Assembly (NCBI GenBank): GCA_946497905.1
Contig: CAMMMI010000091.1
Coordinates: 1 to 6,069 of the forward strand
Length of the DNA stretch: 6,069 nucleotides
Origin: an uncultured Clostridium sp.
Lineage (GTDB): Bacteria; Bacillota; Clostridia; TANB77; CAG-508
Direction: 5' to 3'
Part shown: piece by piece, positions 1 to 5,971 of the stretch
How the letters are laid out: every line of letters begins with the position of its first letter
Position numbering within the stretch: the stretch's first letter is position 1
Program-made: the position numbers and the translations under genes
Notes under the pieces: model-generated
Database searches by the model: none
Told to the model about the DNA's origin: nothing
Seen by the model: only the letters and a program-made list of their open reading frames with translations

Positions 1-191
1 ACTTGTAACTTTTTTCTTTTTAATTTTTCTTTTGTGCTTTCTTCTGTTTTTACTCTACTTGTTATGTATTCTATTGGATTTCTGTCATTATGTACTATTT
101 TGTATTTTCTTATTATATCTAATCTTGCCATTATTTCTGCTATTACTCCTTCTAGTAAGACTATTGAATCTTTATAAAATGAATTTTGCAC
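1..191 (-). CDS. RelA/SpoT-family small alarmone synthetase, N-terminal fragment
   Basis: This is an open minus-strand frame of 63 codons that runs off the left edge. From a GTG at 191 it reads MQNSFYKDSIVLLEGVIAEI, then a basic helix, then NPIEYITSRVKT (residues 38-49) and a lysine-rich helix with KEKLKRK. The N-P-I-E-x-I/V-x-x-R-V-K block followed by a 'S..EKLKRK' helix is the hallmark entry of small RelA/SpoT-domain (p)ppGpp synthetases such as YjbM/YwaC. Their catalytic residues lie further on, outside this window. These enzymes are cytoplasmic and transfer pyrophosphate from ATP to GDP or GTP. The start is not certain. GTG at 191 gives the N-terminal helix expected for the family and has AGAAAGAG about nine bases upstream. 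The first ATG, at 131, would remove that helix. A TATAAT lies at 223-218 but I see no good -35 box. The synthetase identity rests on the family motif; activity cannot be judged. Confidence 0.72.
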   Translation of the reverse strand, partial: MQNSFYKDSIVLLEGVIAEIMARLDIIRKYKIVHNDRNPIEYITSRVKTEESTKEKLKRKKLQ

Positions 192-275
192 TTATTATCA
201 CTCTTTCTTTTTTGCAAATTATATATTAGAATTGTTTCTTTTTGATTTATTTTATATGACTTTTTTGTGAATTTA

Positions 276-438
276 GAACAATAGCGGGCTTTTTTAACAT
301 TTTCTCTGTTTATAACATTTCAAAGCCCGCGTCATTGTTCGTGCGCCAAATTTTACTTTAGTAAAATTTGTGTGCATTTGTTAGAGCGGAGCGTTTTTTA
401 TACAATAGGGAAGGGTTACTTTCCTATTGTATAAAAAA
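276..438. repeat. cluster of three inverted repeats in a 377-nt gene-free gap
   Basis: The gap 192-568 holds no gene. Within it are three dyads. (i) GAACAAT (276-282) and GCGGGCTTT (284-292) pair with AAAGCCCGC (322-330) and ATTGTTC (334-340), giving 16 bp with a small internal loop. (ii) CAAATTTTAC (347-356) pairs with GTAAAATTTG (361-370) around a TTTA loop. (iii) TTTTTTATACAATAGG (394-409) pairs perfectly with 423-438. Between (ii) and (iii) is GAGCGGAGCG (384-393). The GC-rich blocks stand out against the surrounding AT-rich DNA. The third dyad is preceded by T and followed by A on both strands, so it is not a classical terminator. The block could be a small mobile repeat or a structured RNA element; I cannot tell which from one copy. 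Confidence 0.75.
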
Positions 439-470
439 ATAGCTATAAATTTTTTTCTTTATAACTATTT
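433..470 (-). terminator. Rho-independent terminator after the AAA-ATPase gene
   Basis: On the minus strand AAATAGTTATAAA (470-458) pairs with TTTATAGCTATTT (449-437), giving 13 bp with one G-U pair. The loop is a GAAAAAAA-type sequence, and a run of seven T (439-433) follows. It lies about 100 nt past the stop of the 560-residue gene. The stem is AT-rich, so strength is uncertain, but its shape and orientation fit that gene. Confidence 0.6.
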
Positions 471-568
471 TCTATTTTTATTTTATTTTTACTTTTCTTG
501 CATTATTTTTTATTATTTATTATTGTTTATTTTAGTTCATTATTTTTAGTCTTTCCATTATGTTCTTT

Positions 569-2251
569 CTATTTTATATTTTCTACATGTATTTTGTCAT
601 TTACTGCTACTACTGTGTATTTTTCTATATTTTTTAATTCTTTTATTTCTTCCATTTCTCCATATTCTTCTATTTGTCTTCTTGCTTCTTCTTGTTTTTC
701 TTTTAGCTTTTCTTCTTCTCCTTTTTTTAAGTATTTGAATTCTATCATTACTCCTTTATATCCTTTGCTTTGGTCTTTTGGTATTAGTAGTATGTCTGGA
801 TATTTTCTTTGTATTTCCATTTCTGATTTTAGTCTAAATATCTTTAAGTTCATTGCTATACAGAAAAATATTAGTTTTACATATTTTTCGTCAAATTTTA
901 TATAGTCTCTGTTTGATAAGTTTTTTAAATATTTTTCTAGCATTTCTATTATTTTTTCTATTTTTCCTTCTATTGCTATTTCTCTCAATATTTCATTATA
1001 ATCACTTTGTGTTATTTGTAATTCTGTTGTTTTGTTTAATATTTGCATAAAATATTCTGAATATATTTCTTTCATTACTCTGTTTGGTATTTTTAATTCT
1101 GGTTTTTCGAATACTTCTCCTGCTATTGTTAAATATCCTAAGTAATATAACATTGATATCAAATCTGTTTCTGTGAATTCTATTGCTGGATTAAATTTTT
1201 GTGTTATTTCGCTTACTATTCCTTCTCCTGATACTGTTTTTTCTATTACTTTTTCTCTTTCTTCTCCTTTGCATAAGTCTAACATTTTTCCTAATTTGCT
1301 GTAATCACTTGCTATATTCATGTCTATTAGTTGTGTTGGTACTTCTTCAAATCTTAAGTATCTGTTTAAGAAATATAAACACATATTTGAATTATATATT
1401 TTTTCTTCTCCTTTTATTGAAAATCTATATCCATCATAGTTTTCTTTCATTATTGGCATTATTTCTTCTTGCTCTTTTTTTGTTATTTCTTCCTCTTCCA
1501 TTATCTTTAATAATTCTTCTTTTGTGAATCCCATCATTTCGTTAAAGTCTTTGTCTTGTGTTATATCTAATCCTATATTAAATCCTGATGTTAAGCTATC
1601 TAATGTTATTGGGGCTACTCCTGTTATGAATATTCTGTCTATTACACTTTCTGTTCCTTCTTTTAATATCTCATACCACTTTCTTACTTTTCCATTTTTT
1701 GATACTAAACTTTTAAATTGATTTGTGTTAAATCCTAATAATTCATTTGCAAAATGGTCATATTCATCTATTATTACATATATTTTTTCTCCTTTTTTTT
1801 GCAAATTAAATGCTTTTATTAAATTATCTAATATGTTTTCTGCTTCATCTTCATTATTTACAAAAAAATCTATTCCATATCTTTCTGTGAAAAATTTTAT
1901 AGATGATGCTACTTTGCTTTTAAATCCATTTATGGTTGTTTCTTCATTTGTTGTGTCTATTCCTGAAAAATTGAATTTTAATATATGATAACTATTTTTT
2001 AGTTTTGTTGGATTTTTTCCTATATACGTTTCTCCATATAGCTTTTCAAATTTATCTACTTTTTTTATATCATAGTAATTTTCTAATGTACTTGTAAATA
2101 ATGTTTTTCCAAATTTTCTTGGCCTTAAAAACATTATTCTTTTTTCAGGTATGCTTTCTAGTTTTTCTATATACATTGTTTTATCTACATAATAGTATCC
2201 ATCTTCTATTATCTCTTCATAATTACTTATTCCATATGGTAATTTTTTCAA
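569..2251 (-). CDS. AAA-ATPase-like / PD-(D/E)XK nuclease-superfamily protein
   Basis: A 560-residue protein of the family that pairs an N-terminal 'AAA-ATPase-like' domain with a C-terminal PD-(D/E)XK nuclease-like domain. It opens with LPYGISNYEEI and YYVDKT, typical for the family. The P-loop variant FLRPRKFGKT is at 41-50, the Walker B strand IYVIIDEYD at 157-165, a sensor-like ITGVAPITLDSLTSGFN at 209-225, and YDGYRF at 272-277. In the C-terminal domain, PDILL (485-489, Asp486) and IEFKYLK (503-509, Glu504 and Lys506) form the D...ExK signature. All key residues are present and length is normal for the family. The start is TTG, fixed by AAGGAGGT eight bases upstream; the next in-frame Met is residue 26. 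The gene has its own promoter and terminator. Such proteins often occur in many copies in gut anaerobes, and their biological role is unknown. Nuclease activity is inferred from motifs only. Confidence 0.92.
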   Translation of the reverse strand: MKKLPYGISNYEEIIEDGYYYVDKTMYIEKLESIPEKRIMFLRPRKFGKTLFTSTLENYYDIKKVDKFEKLYGETYIGKNPTKLKNSYHILKFNFSGIDTTNEETTINGFKSKVASSIKFFTERYGIDFFVNNEDEAENILDNLIKAFNLQKKGEKIYVIIDEYDHFANELLGFNTNQFKSLVSKNGKVRKWYEILKEGTESVIDRIFITGVAPITLDSLTSGFNIGLDITQDKDFNEMMGFTKEELLKIMEEEEITKKEQEEIMPIMKENYDGYRFSIKGEEKIYNSNMCLYFLNRYLRFEEVPTQLIDMNIASDYSKLGKMLDLCKGEEREKVIEKTVSGEGIVSEITQKFNPAIEFTETDLISMLYYLGYLTIAGEVFEKPELKIPNRVMKEIYSEYFMQILNKTTELQITQSDYNEILREIAIEGKIEKIIEMLEKYLKNLSNRDYIKFDEKYVKLIFFCIAMNLKIFRLKSEMEIQRKYPDILLIPKDQSKGYKGVMIEFKYLKKGEEEKLKEKQEEARRQIEEYGEMEEIKELKNIEKYTVVAVNDKIHVENIK

Positions 2252-2258
2252 TTTGTTT

Positions 2259-2266
2259 ACCTCCTT
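2259..2266 (-). promoter_or_regulatory. strong ribosome binding site that fixes a TTG start
   Basis: AAGGAGGT on the minus strand is followed by an eight-base spacer (AAACAAA plus one base) and then TTG at 2251-2249. Near-perfect complementarity to the 16S rRNA tail and ideal spacing decide this non-ATG start. Confidence 0.85.
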
Positions 2267-2349
2267 CTTCTTTGTACTTTTGTCATTTTATTTTTATTAT
2301 TGCATATCTATTTTTTTACTTGTTTCTTTATTTTTTACTTTACGCTTAT

Positions 2350-2378
2350 ATTTTACTATATTATTTTTCTAATATCAA
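2350..2378 (-). promoter_or_regulatory. sigma-A-type promoter for the AAA-ATPase gene
   Basis: TTGATA (2378-2373) is followed by a 17-base spacer and TAAAAT (2355-2350). Each hexamer is one base off consensus. Transcription would start near 2343 and leave a leader of about 90 nt before the ribosome binding site. AT-rich DNA yields chance matches, but spacing and position are right. Confidence 0.55.
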
Positions 2379-2505
2379 GATTTTTCTAAAAAACTTTGTG
2401 TAATTCAAAACTATTACATCTAGTGGGTTTCATTGGTTTTCTTTTTAAAAACCATTATCTAGTAACTGAAATTTACATGAACATCAGTATTTTCAATCTT
2501 TTTAA

Positions 2506-3750
2506 TTACTCTAATTTTTTTAAGTTTATTGTTCCTTTTGGTAAATTCATTTTTCCTGCCCTAGTAATTGAATTATATCCATATTTTTGTTTTAAATTAT
2601 CTATTACTTTGTCTAATTTTTCTTGTTTTTCATTATCTTTATTATTAAAAAAAGAAAGTTGTAATTGTTCTTTTTCTACTAAATTGTCTACTCTTAGTCC
2701 TATTAGCCTTATACTCATTCCTTTTTTATATAATTGTTCTAACAGCTGTTTTCCTTTTGTATATATTTCTTTTGTTGAAGCTGTTGCTGTTATTAATTTT
2801 CCTTGATGACTTGTATCTTCAAAATCTTTTGTTCTTAGTTGTACATTTACTGTGTTTGCTAATAAATCATATCTTCTTAACCTATAAGATACTTGCTCTG
2901 CTAATGCTAATAATATTTCTTCTAATTTTTCTATGTCATTAATGTTTTGTGGTAATGTAATAGAGTTTCCTACTCCTTTTGGCTTTTCTGGTATATATTT
3001 TACTTCCGATTTGTCAATTCCATTGGCATATTCCCACATTTGTATTCCATGTTTACCAAATTTTTTTTCTAATATTTTTACATCTGCTTTTGCTAAATCT
3101 CCTATTGTTTTTATTTGCATATTATATAATTTGGGAACTGTTTTTTTACCTAGCATAAATAAATCTGATATATTTAAATTCCACATTTTTTGAGAAATTT
3201 CATTTTTATATAATGTATGTACTTTATCTGGTTTTGTAAAATCTGATGCCATTTTTGCTAATAATTTATTATTAGCAACTCCTACATTTACTGTAAATCC
3301 TAGTTCTTGCTTTACTCTTTCTTTTATTTCTATTGCCTTATTTAATAATGTATCTTTCATTAAATAATTTGTCATATCTAGAAAACATTCATCTATGCTG
3401 AATCTCTCAATTTTGTCTGTATATTCTAATAACAGTTTGTATAGCTGCTCTGAATATTTTCTATATATTTTAAAATCTGATGAAAATATTTTTATATTTG
3501 GACATTTTATTTTTGCTTGATATATTGTTTCTGCTGTTTTTATTCCACATTCTTTAGCCTTCATACTTTTCGCTAGTACAATACCAGAACGCTTTGTTTC
3601 GTCTCCTCCAATTATTGCAGGTATTTCTCTAATATCTATTTCATTTCCGTTTTTTAGCATTTCTACTGCTGTCCAACTTAAGAATGCATTATTAACATCT
3701 ACATGTAATATTTGTTTTTCCATATTACCACCAACATTATTATAGAACAT
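2506..3750 (-). CDS. dinB: DNA polymerase IV (Y-family, DinB)
   Basis: A translesion DNA polymerase, 414 residues from the upstream ATG or 405 from the second. It starts with ILHVDVNNAFLSW: Asp18 is the first metal ligand and Phe23 sits at the steric-gate position that excludes ribonucleotides. IIGGDE (47-51 region) and RSGIVLAKSMKAKECGI follow. The palm motif SIDECFLDMT (118-127) holds the catalytic Asp120-Glu121, and VNVGVANNKLLAKMASDFTKP (154-174) completes the palm. A helix-hairpin-helix-like part (LGKKTVPKLYNMQIKTIGDLA) and the little-finger domain follow. QLQLSFF (362-368) near the C-terminus looks like a sliding-clamp binding motif. The true start is probably the ATG at 3723 (residue 10), because a consensus promoter lies over the first codons and would start transcription downstream of 3750. 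Ribosome binding is weak at either start. A LexA-like box suggests SOS control. The stop is TAA. Confidence 0.95.
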   Translation of the reverse strand: MFYNNVGGNMEKQILHVDVNNAFLSWTAVEMLKNGNEIDIREIPAIIGGDETKRSGIVLAKSMKAKECGIKTAETIYQAKIKCPNIKIFSSDFKIYRKYSEQLYKLLLEYTDKIERFSIDECFLDMTNYLMKDTLLNKAIEIKERVKQELGFTVNVGVANNKLLAKMASDFTKPDKVHTLYKNEISQKMWNLNISDLFMLGKKTVPKLYNMQIKTIGDLAKADVKILEKKFGKHGIQMWEYANGIDKSEVKYIPEKPKGVGNSITLPQNINDIEKLEEILLALAEQVSYRLRRYDLLANTVNVQLRTKDFEDTSHQGKLITATASTKEIYTKGKQLLEQLYKKGMSIRLIGLRVDNLVEKEQLQLSFFNNKDNEKQEKLDKVIDNLKQKYGYNSITRAGKMNLPKGTINLKKLE

Positions 3751-3767
3751 TTGTTTATTTATGTCAA
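3739..3767 (-). promoter_or_regulatory. consensus promoter of dinB
   Basis: TTGACA (3767-3762), exactly 17 bases, then TATAAT (3744-3739): both hexamers match the sigma-A consensus perfectly. The predicted transcription start, near 3732, lies only about nine bases before the ATG at 3723. The -35 box includes the TGA stop (3766-3764) of the upstream dehydrogenase gene. Confidence 0.8.
3745..3756. promoter_or_regulatory. LexA-like (SOS) operator in the dinB promoter
   Basis: The plus strand reads GAACATTTGTTT, which fits the Firmicute LexA/DinR core GAAC-N4-GTTC/T. It begins right next to the -10 hexamer and lies wholly in the spacer, so a bound repressor would block RNA polymerase. dinB genes are classic SOS targets, which supports the call. 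The outer bases do not match the full consensus. Confidence 0.6.
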
Positions 3768-4534
3768 TGCTTTTTTCTTGATATTTTTCTTTTTTGAACC
3801 ATATATGTTACCTTACTAACTAACTTTGTTGGAAATATCTTTGCTCCTATTTTTGCTAATTTAACATCTATCCCTGGAATTATATAAAATTTACCTTTTT
3901 CTAATTTACTGATAGCATATTTCGCAACATCCATGCTATTTGCTTCTCTTATTTTAAAGTCTACATTTGCTATATTATTAAAATTTGTATTTACAGGTCC
4001 TGGGCATAAAATACTAATTTGTATATTTGATTTTTCTTTTATTAGTTCTTCCCTTATACTTTCAGATAATCTTACTACATAAGCTTTTGTAGCATAATAT
4101 GTTGCCATTAATGGCCCTGGCATAAATCCTGCAATAGAGGCAACATTTAATATTTTTCCACTTCCTTTTGCTTTCATGTCTACTAAATATAACTTTGTTA
4201 ATATGTGATAAGCAATAATATTAGTTTGTATCATGTTTATTTCTTTTTGCAAAGATGTTTTTGTAAAGTTTCCACAATCCCCAAATCCTGCATTATTAAT
4301 TAAGATATCCACATTTTGTACTCTTTTGTGGATTTCTTTACAGTTTTCTTCACTTGATAAATCCAGTGCTATTATTTCTACTTTTATTTTATTTTTTTCT
4401 TCTAATTCTGTTGCTAATTTTTTTAGTTCTTCTGCATTTCTAGCTACTATTGCTAAATCATATCCTTTATTTGCCATAACTTTTGCCATGTCTTTTCCTA
4501 TTCCTGAAGATGCTCCAGTAATTAATGCTTTCAT
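3764..4534 (-). CDS. SDR-family NAD(P)-dependent oxidoreductase
   Basis: A classical short-chain dehydrogenase/reductase of 256 residues, the normal size for the family, with a Rossmann fold and predicted to be cytoplasmic. The cofactor loop TGASSGIG is at 6-13. Arg32 after the second strand (VARNAEEL) suggests a preference for NADP(H). Asp58 (ALDLS), NNAG (80-83), Asn105, the catalytic Ser133 (NVASIAG) and Tyr146-x3-Lys150 are all present, and CPGPVNT (177-183) is the usual downstream motif. It resembles the DltE/YqjQ-like group (COG0300 type), whose substrates are mostly unknown, so I give no substrate. The C-terminus is basic (KRKISRKKH). The start ATG has an AAAGGAAAG stretch about ten bases upstream. 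It lies 61 nt after the membrane protein stop, with an inverted repeat between them, and may share its transcript. I see no promoter of its own. Confidence 0.93.
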   Translation of the reverse strand: MKALITGASSGIGKDMAKVMANKGYDLAIVARNAEELKKLATELEEKNKIKVEIIALDLSSEENCKEIHKRVQNVDILINNAGFGDCGNFTKTSLQKEINMIQTNIIAYHILTKLYLVDMKAKGSGKILNVASIAGFMPGPLMATYYATKAYVVRLSESIREELIKEKSNIQISILCPGPVNTNFNNIANVDFKIREANSMDVAKYAISKLEKGKFYIIPGIDVKLAKIGAKIFPTKLVSKVTYMVQKRKISRKKH

Positions 4535-4574
4535 ATTTAATCACTTTCCTTTCTACGACTTAATTGCCAATTTG

Positions 4575-4616
4575 GGGACGCGTCCAAAATTGGAATTATC
4601 TTTTTGGACGCGTCCC
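4575..4616. repeat. GC-rich inverted repeat (GGGACGCGTCC) at a gene end
   Basis: GGGACGCGTCCAAAA (4575-4589) and TTTTGGACGCGTCCC (4602-4616) form a perfect 15-bp stem with a 12-nt loop. Each arm also contains the self-complementary decamer GGACGCGTCC. The left arm is further flanked by CCAATTT (4567-4573) and AAATTGG (4587-4593). No T-run follows on either strand, so it is not a typical terminator. Its left-pointing arm encodes the last residues of the membrane protein (GTRPKR). Composition is far above the local GC level, which suggests a dispersed or mobile repeat. Confidence 0.85.
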
Positions 4617-5156
4617 TAAAATTGTAAAAGTTTTTCCTACTGCATGAACAATTTTCGTAGCATTTTTGTTTGCAATTCCTTTTCCTAGTGCTTTTCCCCC
4701 TACTGTCAATGCGGCAACAACTGCACTAAGTATAAATTGTATATCAAAAGATAGTCCAAATTGTTCTGTTATTTTTACGGCAATTAAAGCACTTATTGCA
4801 CCACTTAATACTCCACAAATGTCTCCTATAACATCTGCACATATATTGGCTACTTTAGGTGCATTTCTAATTAATTTGATTGAGCTTTTTGAACCTTTTA
4901 CTTTTTTGGTGGCTTTTGCATGAAATTCTTCTTCATTTGCTACTGTTACTGCTACCCCTACTATATCAAAAAAGATACCTATTGCTATTACTAATATTAG
5001 TATTAATATAGCAGATATCAAATTTAAATTTGAAACTCCATTAGCTGATATATAGGAAAATGTAATTGATAGTATAAATGTCATTATTGATACTTTTATA
5101 AACCAACTAAAATCCGAGTGTTCTTTGCTATTCTTATTGTCTTGCTTTTCTTTCAT
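4596..5156 (-). CDS. small membrane protein, CNNM/CorB-like transmembrane domain
   Basis: A 186-residue integral membrane protein. After a charged, lysine-rich N-terminus, four hydrophobic segments are visible at roughly 18-38, 46-72, 108-129 and 138-158. Between the second and third lies FHAKATKKVKGSKSSIKLIRNAPKV (78-102), a basic amphipathic stretch. This pattern recalls the DUF21/CNNM domain of CorB/HlyC-type divalent-cation transport proteins, but there is no CBS or CorC domain after it, so a transport role is only a guess. The final residues (ILGTRPKR) are encoded by the inverted repeat at 4575-4616, and the stop codon lies in its loop, so the original C-terminus was probably altered. 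AGGAGG lies about 14 nt before the ATG, an unusually long gap. A TATAAT at 5195-5190 has no clear -35 box, so expression may depend partly on read-through from the RNA upstream. Confidence 0.85.
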   Translation of the reverse strand: MKEKQDNKNSKEHSDFSWFIKVSIMTFILSITFSYISANGVSNLNLISAILILILVIAIGIFFDIVGVAVTVANEEEFHAKATKKVKGSKSSIKLIRNAPKVANICADVIGDICGVLSGAISALIAVKITEQFGLSFDIQFILSAVVAALTVGGKALGKGIANKNATKIVHAVGKTFTILGTRPKR

Positions 5157-5233
5157 TATAAAATTATCGTCCTCCTATCTTTTTATGTCATTATATTTAT
5201 TTTTATTTATTATTTTTTAATATATTTTTATAT

Positions 5234-5286
5234 AAAAACGAAACTAGATGGTAAAAGTCTAAGTAAATTTTACAGTTTAGGTCTAG
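5234..5286 (-). terminator. terminator of the structured RNA
   Basis: At the 3' end CUAGA (5286-5282) can pair with UCUAG (5248-5244), and GUAAAA (5273-5268) with UUUUAC (5256-5251). The U-rich tail UUUCGUUUUU follows and ends at 5234. This local hairpin competes with the terminal stem that joins both ends of the RNA, so either could precede the U-run at termination. Confidence 0.5.
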
Positions 5287-5831
5287 TCGAATTTCTCTAT
5301 TTCCCACTTAACATTACTGTTAGAGCCGTTTCCGTTTAAGGAAAATATCTATTAGTTTTAATAGACACCAGATCGCCACTTAAATCTGTACCTTAATCCC
5401 CAGACTTCTATGTCTCTTCCGAGACAAACATTCTAGAAGTTTTCCTTTACATACAGTTGTGTTTTACTAGTCTTTTTTGCAAATGAAATTTCATAAGTAC
5501 AGTAAAACTAATTTGGCCAAAACTATGTTTTACTAATGATTTAATCCCAATACATTCACTCAAGACAGGCTACTCTGTGCTTTTTGTGTCTTGGCACTCA
5601 TCACAGGTTACTCTTAAATTATGTATAAAAAGATTCATTTATCATAAATCTAAGCCTCCGCGAAACCAGGGAATCTTATATATGCCATTATATAATACCC
5701 AAATTTCTTACTCCCTGAACACACACAAACTTGGCGTTTCGCGCACATTCAAAGAACTTCAACGATATGCCCTTTAGTGGATTTTTAGCCCCACCCTCGT
5801 AAAACTTGTATGACTAGAATAATGCACCATC
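5234..5831 (-). ncRNA. large ornate structured non-coding RNA, class unassigned (ROOL/OLE-like?)
   Basis: This ~598-nt minus-strand interval has no credible reading frame, is visibly richer in G and C than its flanks, and sits between a promoter and a U-run. Its ends pair: GAUGGU (5831-5826) with ACCAUC (5252-5247), AGUC (5815-5812) with GACU (5259-5256), AAGUUUUAC (5807-5799) with GUAAAAUUU (5273-5265). Internal helices include CGCGAAAC/GUUUCGCG (5743-5736/5666-5659), CAGGGAGU/AUUCCCUG (5717-5710/5674-5667), UUAUAUA/UAUAUAA (5695-5689/5682-5676), a 16-bp hairpin at 5654-5613, CAAGACA/UGUCUUG (5593-5587/5567-5561), a long hairpin at 5534-5501, ACUUCUA/UAGAAGU enclosing UGUCUC-GGAA-GAGACA (5440-5404), UUAAGG/CCUUAA (5396-5391/5341-5336) enclosing two hairpins, and UAACA-GUAA-UGUUA (5322-5309). 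It is not tmRNA, RNase P or 6S RNA by motif or size. Size and architecture resemble the ornate large RNAs ROOL or OLE; the class is a guess, the structure is not. Confidence 0.8.
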
Positions 5832-5838
5832 GTTAAAT

Positions 5839-5867
5839 ATTATACTAAAATTTGCCTTTTATTCCAA
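5839..5867 (-). promoter_or_regulatory. sigma-A-type promoter of the structured RNA
   Basis: TTGGAA (5867-5862), a 17-base spacer, then TATAAT (5844-5839). The -10 is perfect and the -35 matches four of six bases. Start of transcription is expected about seven bases downstream, near 5832-5831, exactly where the first base of the terminal stem lies. Confidence 0.7.
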
Positions 5868-5971
5868 ATTTTATTTAGAATTATTTTTGACTTGTTTTGT
5901 TTTTGTTTGATTTAAGCAACTATTTTTATAGTAATTATTATATTTATTCTCGTTTTTTCTCTTAAAATCTC

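Noticed and set aside
394..438. The perfect 16-bp dyad as a terminator
   Set aside because: On both strands it starts with a T-run and ends with an A-run, the reverse of what an intrinsic terminator needs; the neighbouring hairpin at 470-433 fits better.
498..2403. Several plus-strand open frames opposite the AAA-ATPase gene and its leader
   Set aside because: They are Phe/Leu/Ser-rich, low-complexity mirror images of A-rich minus-strand codons, and the minus frame has clear family motifs.
5118..5339. 73-codon plus-strand frame across the membrane protein start and the RNA 3' end
   Set aside because: It is hydrophobic low-complexity translation of AT-rich intergenic DNA, with no ribosome binding site or family resemblance.
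5577..5777. 66-codon plus-strand frame opposite the structured RNA
   Set aside because: It has no ribosome binding site, and the paired helices explain the sequence better than coding does.
5234..5831. RNase P RNA, tmRNA, 6S RNA or a group II intron as the identity of the structured block
   Set aside because: I see no GAGGAAAGUCC-type RNase P core, no tRNA-like ends or tag frame, no domain V hairpin, and 6S RNA is far shorter.
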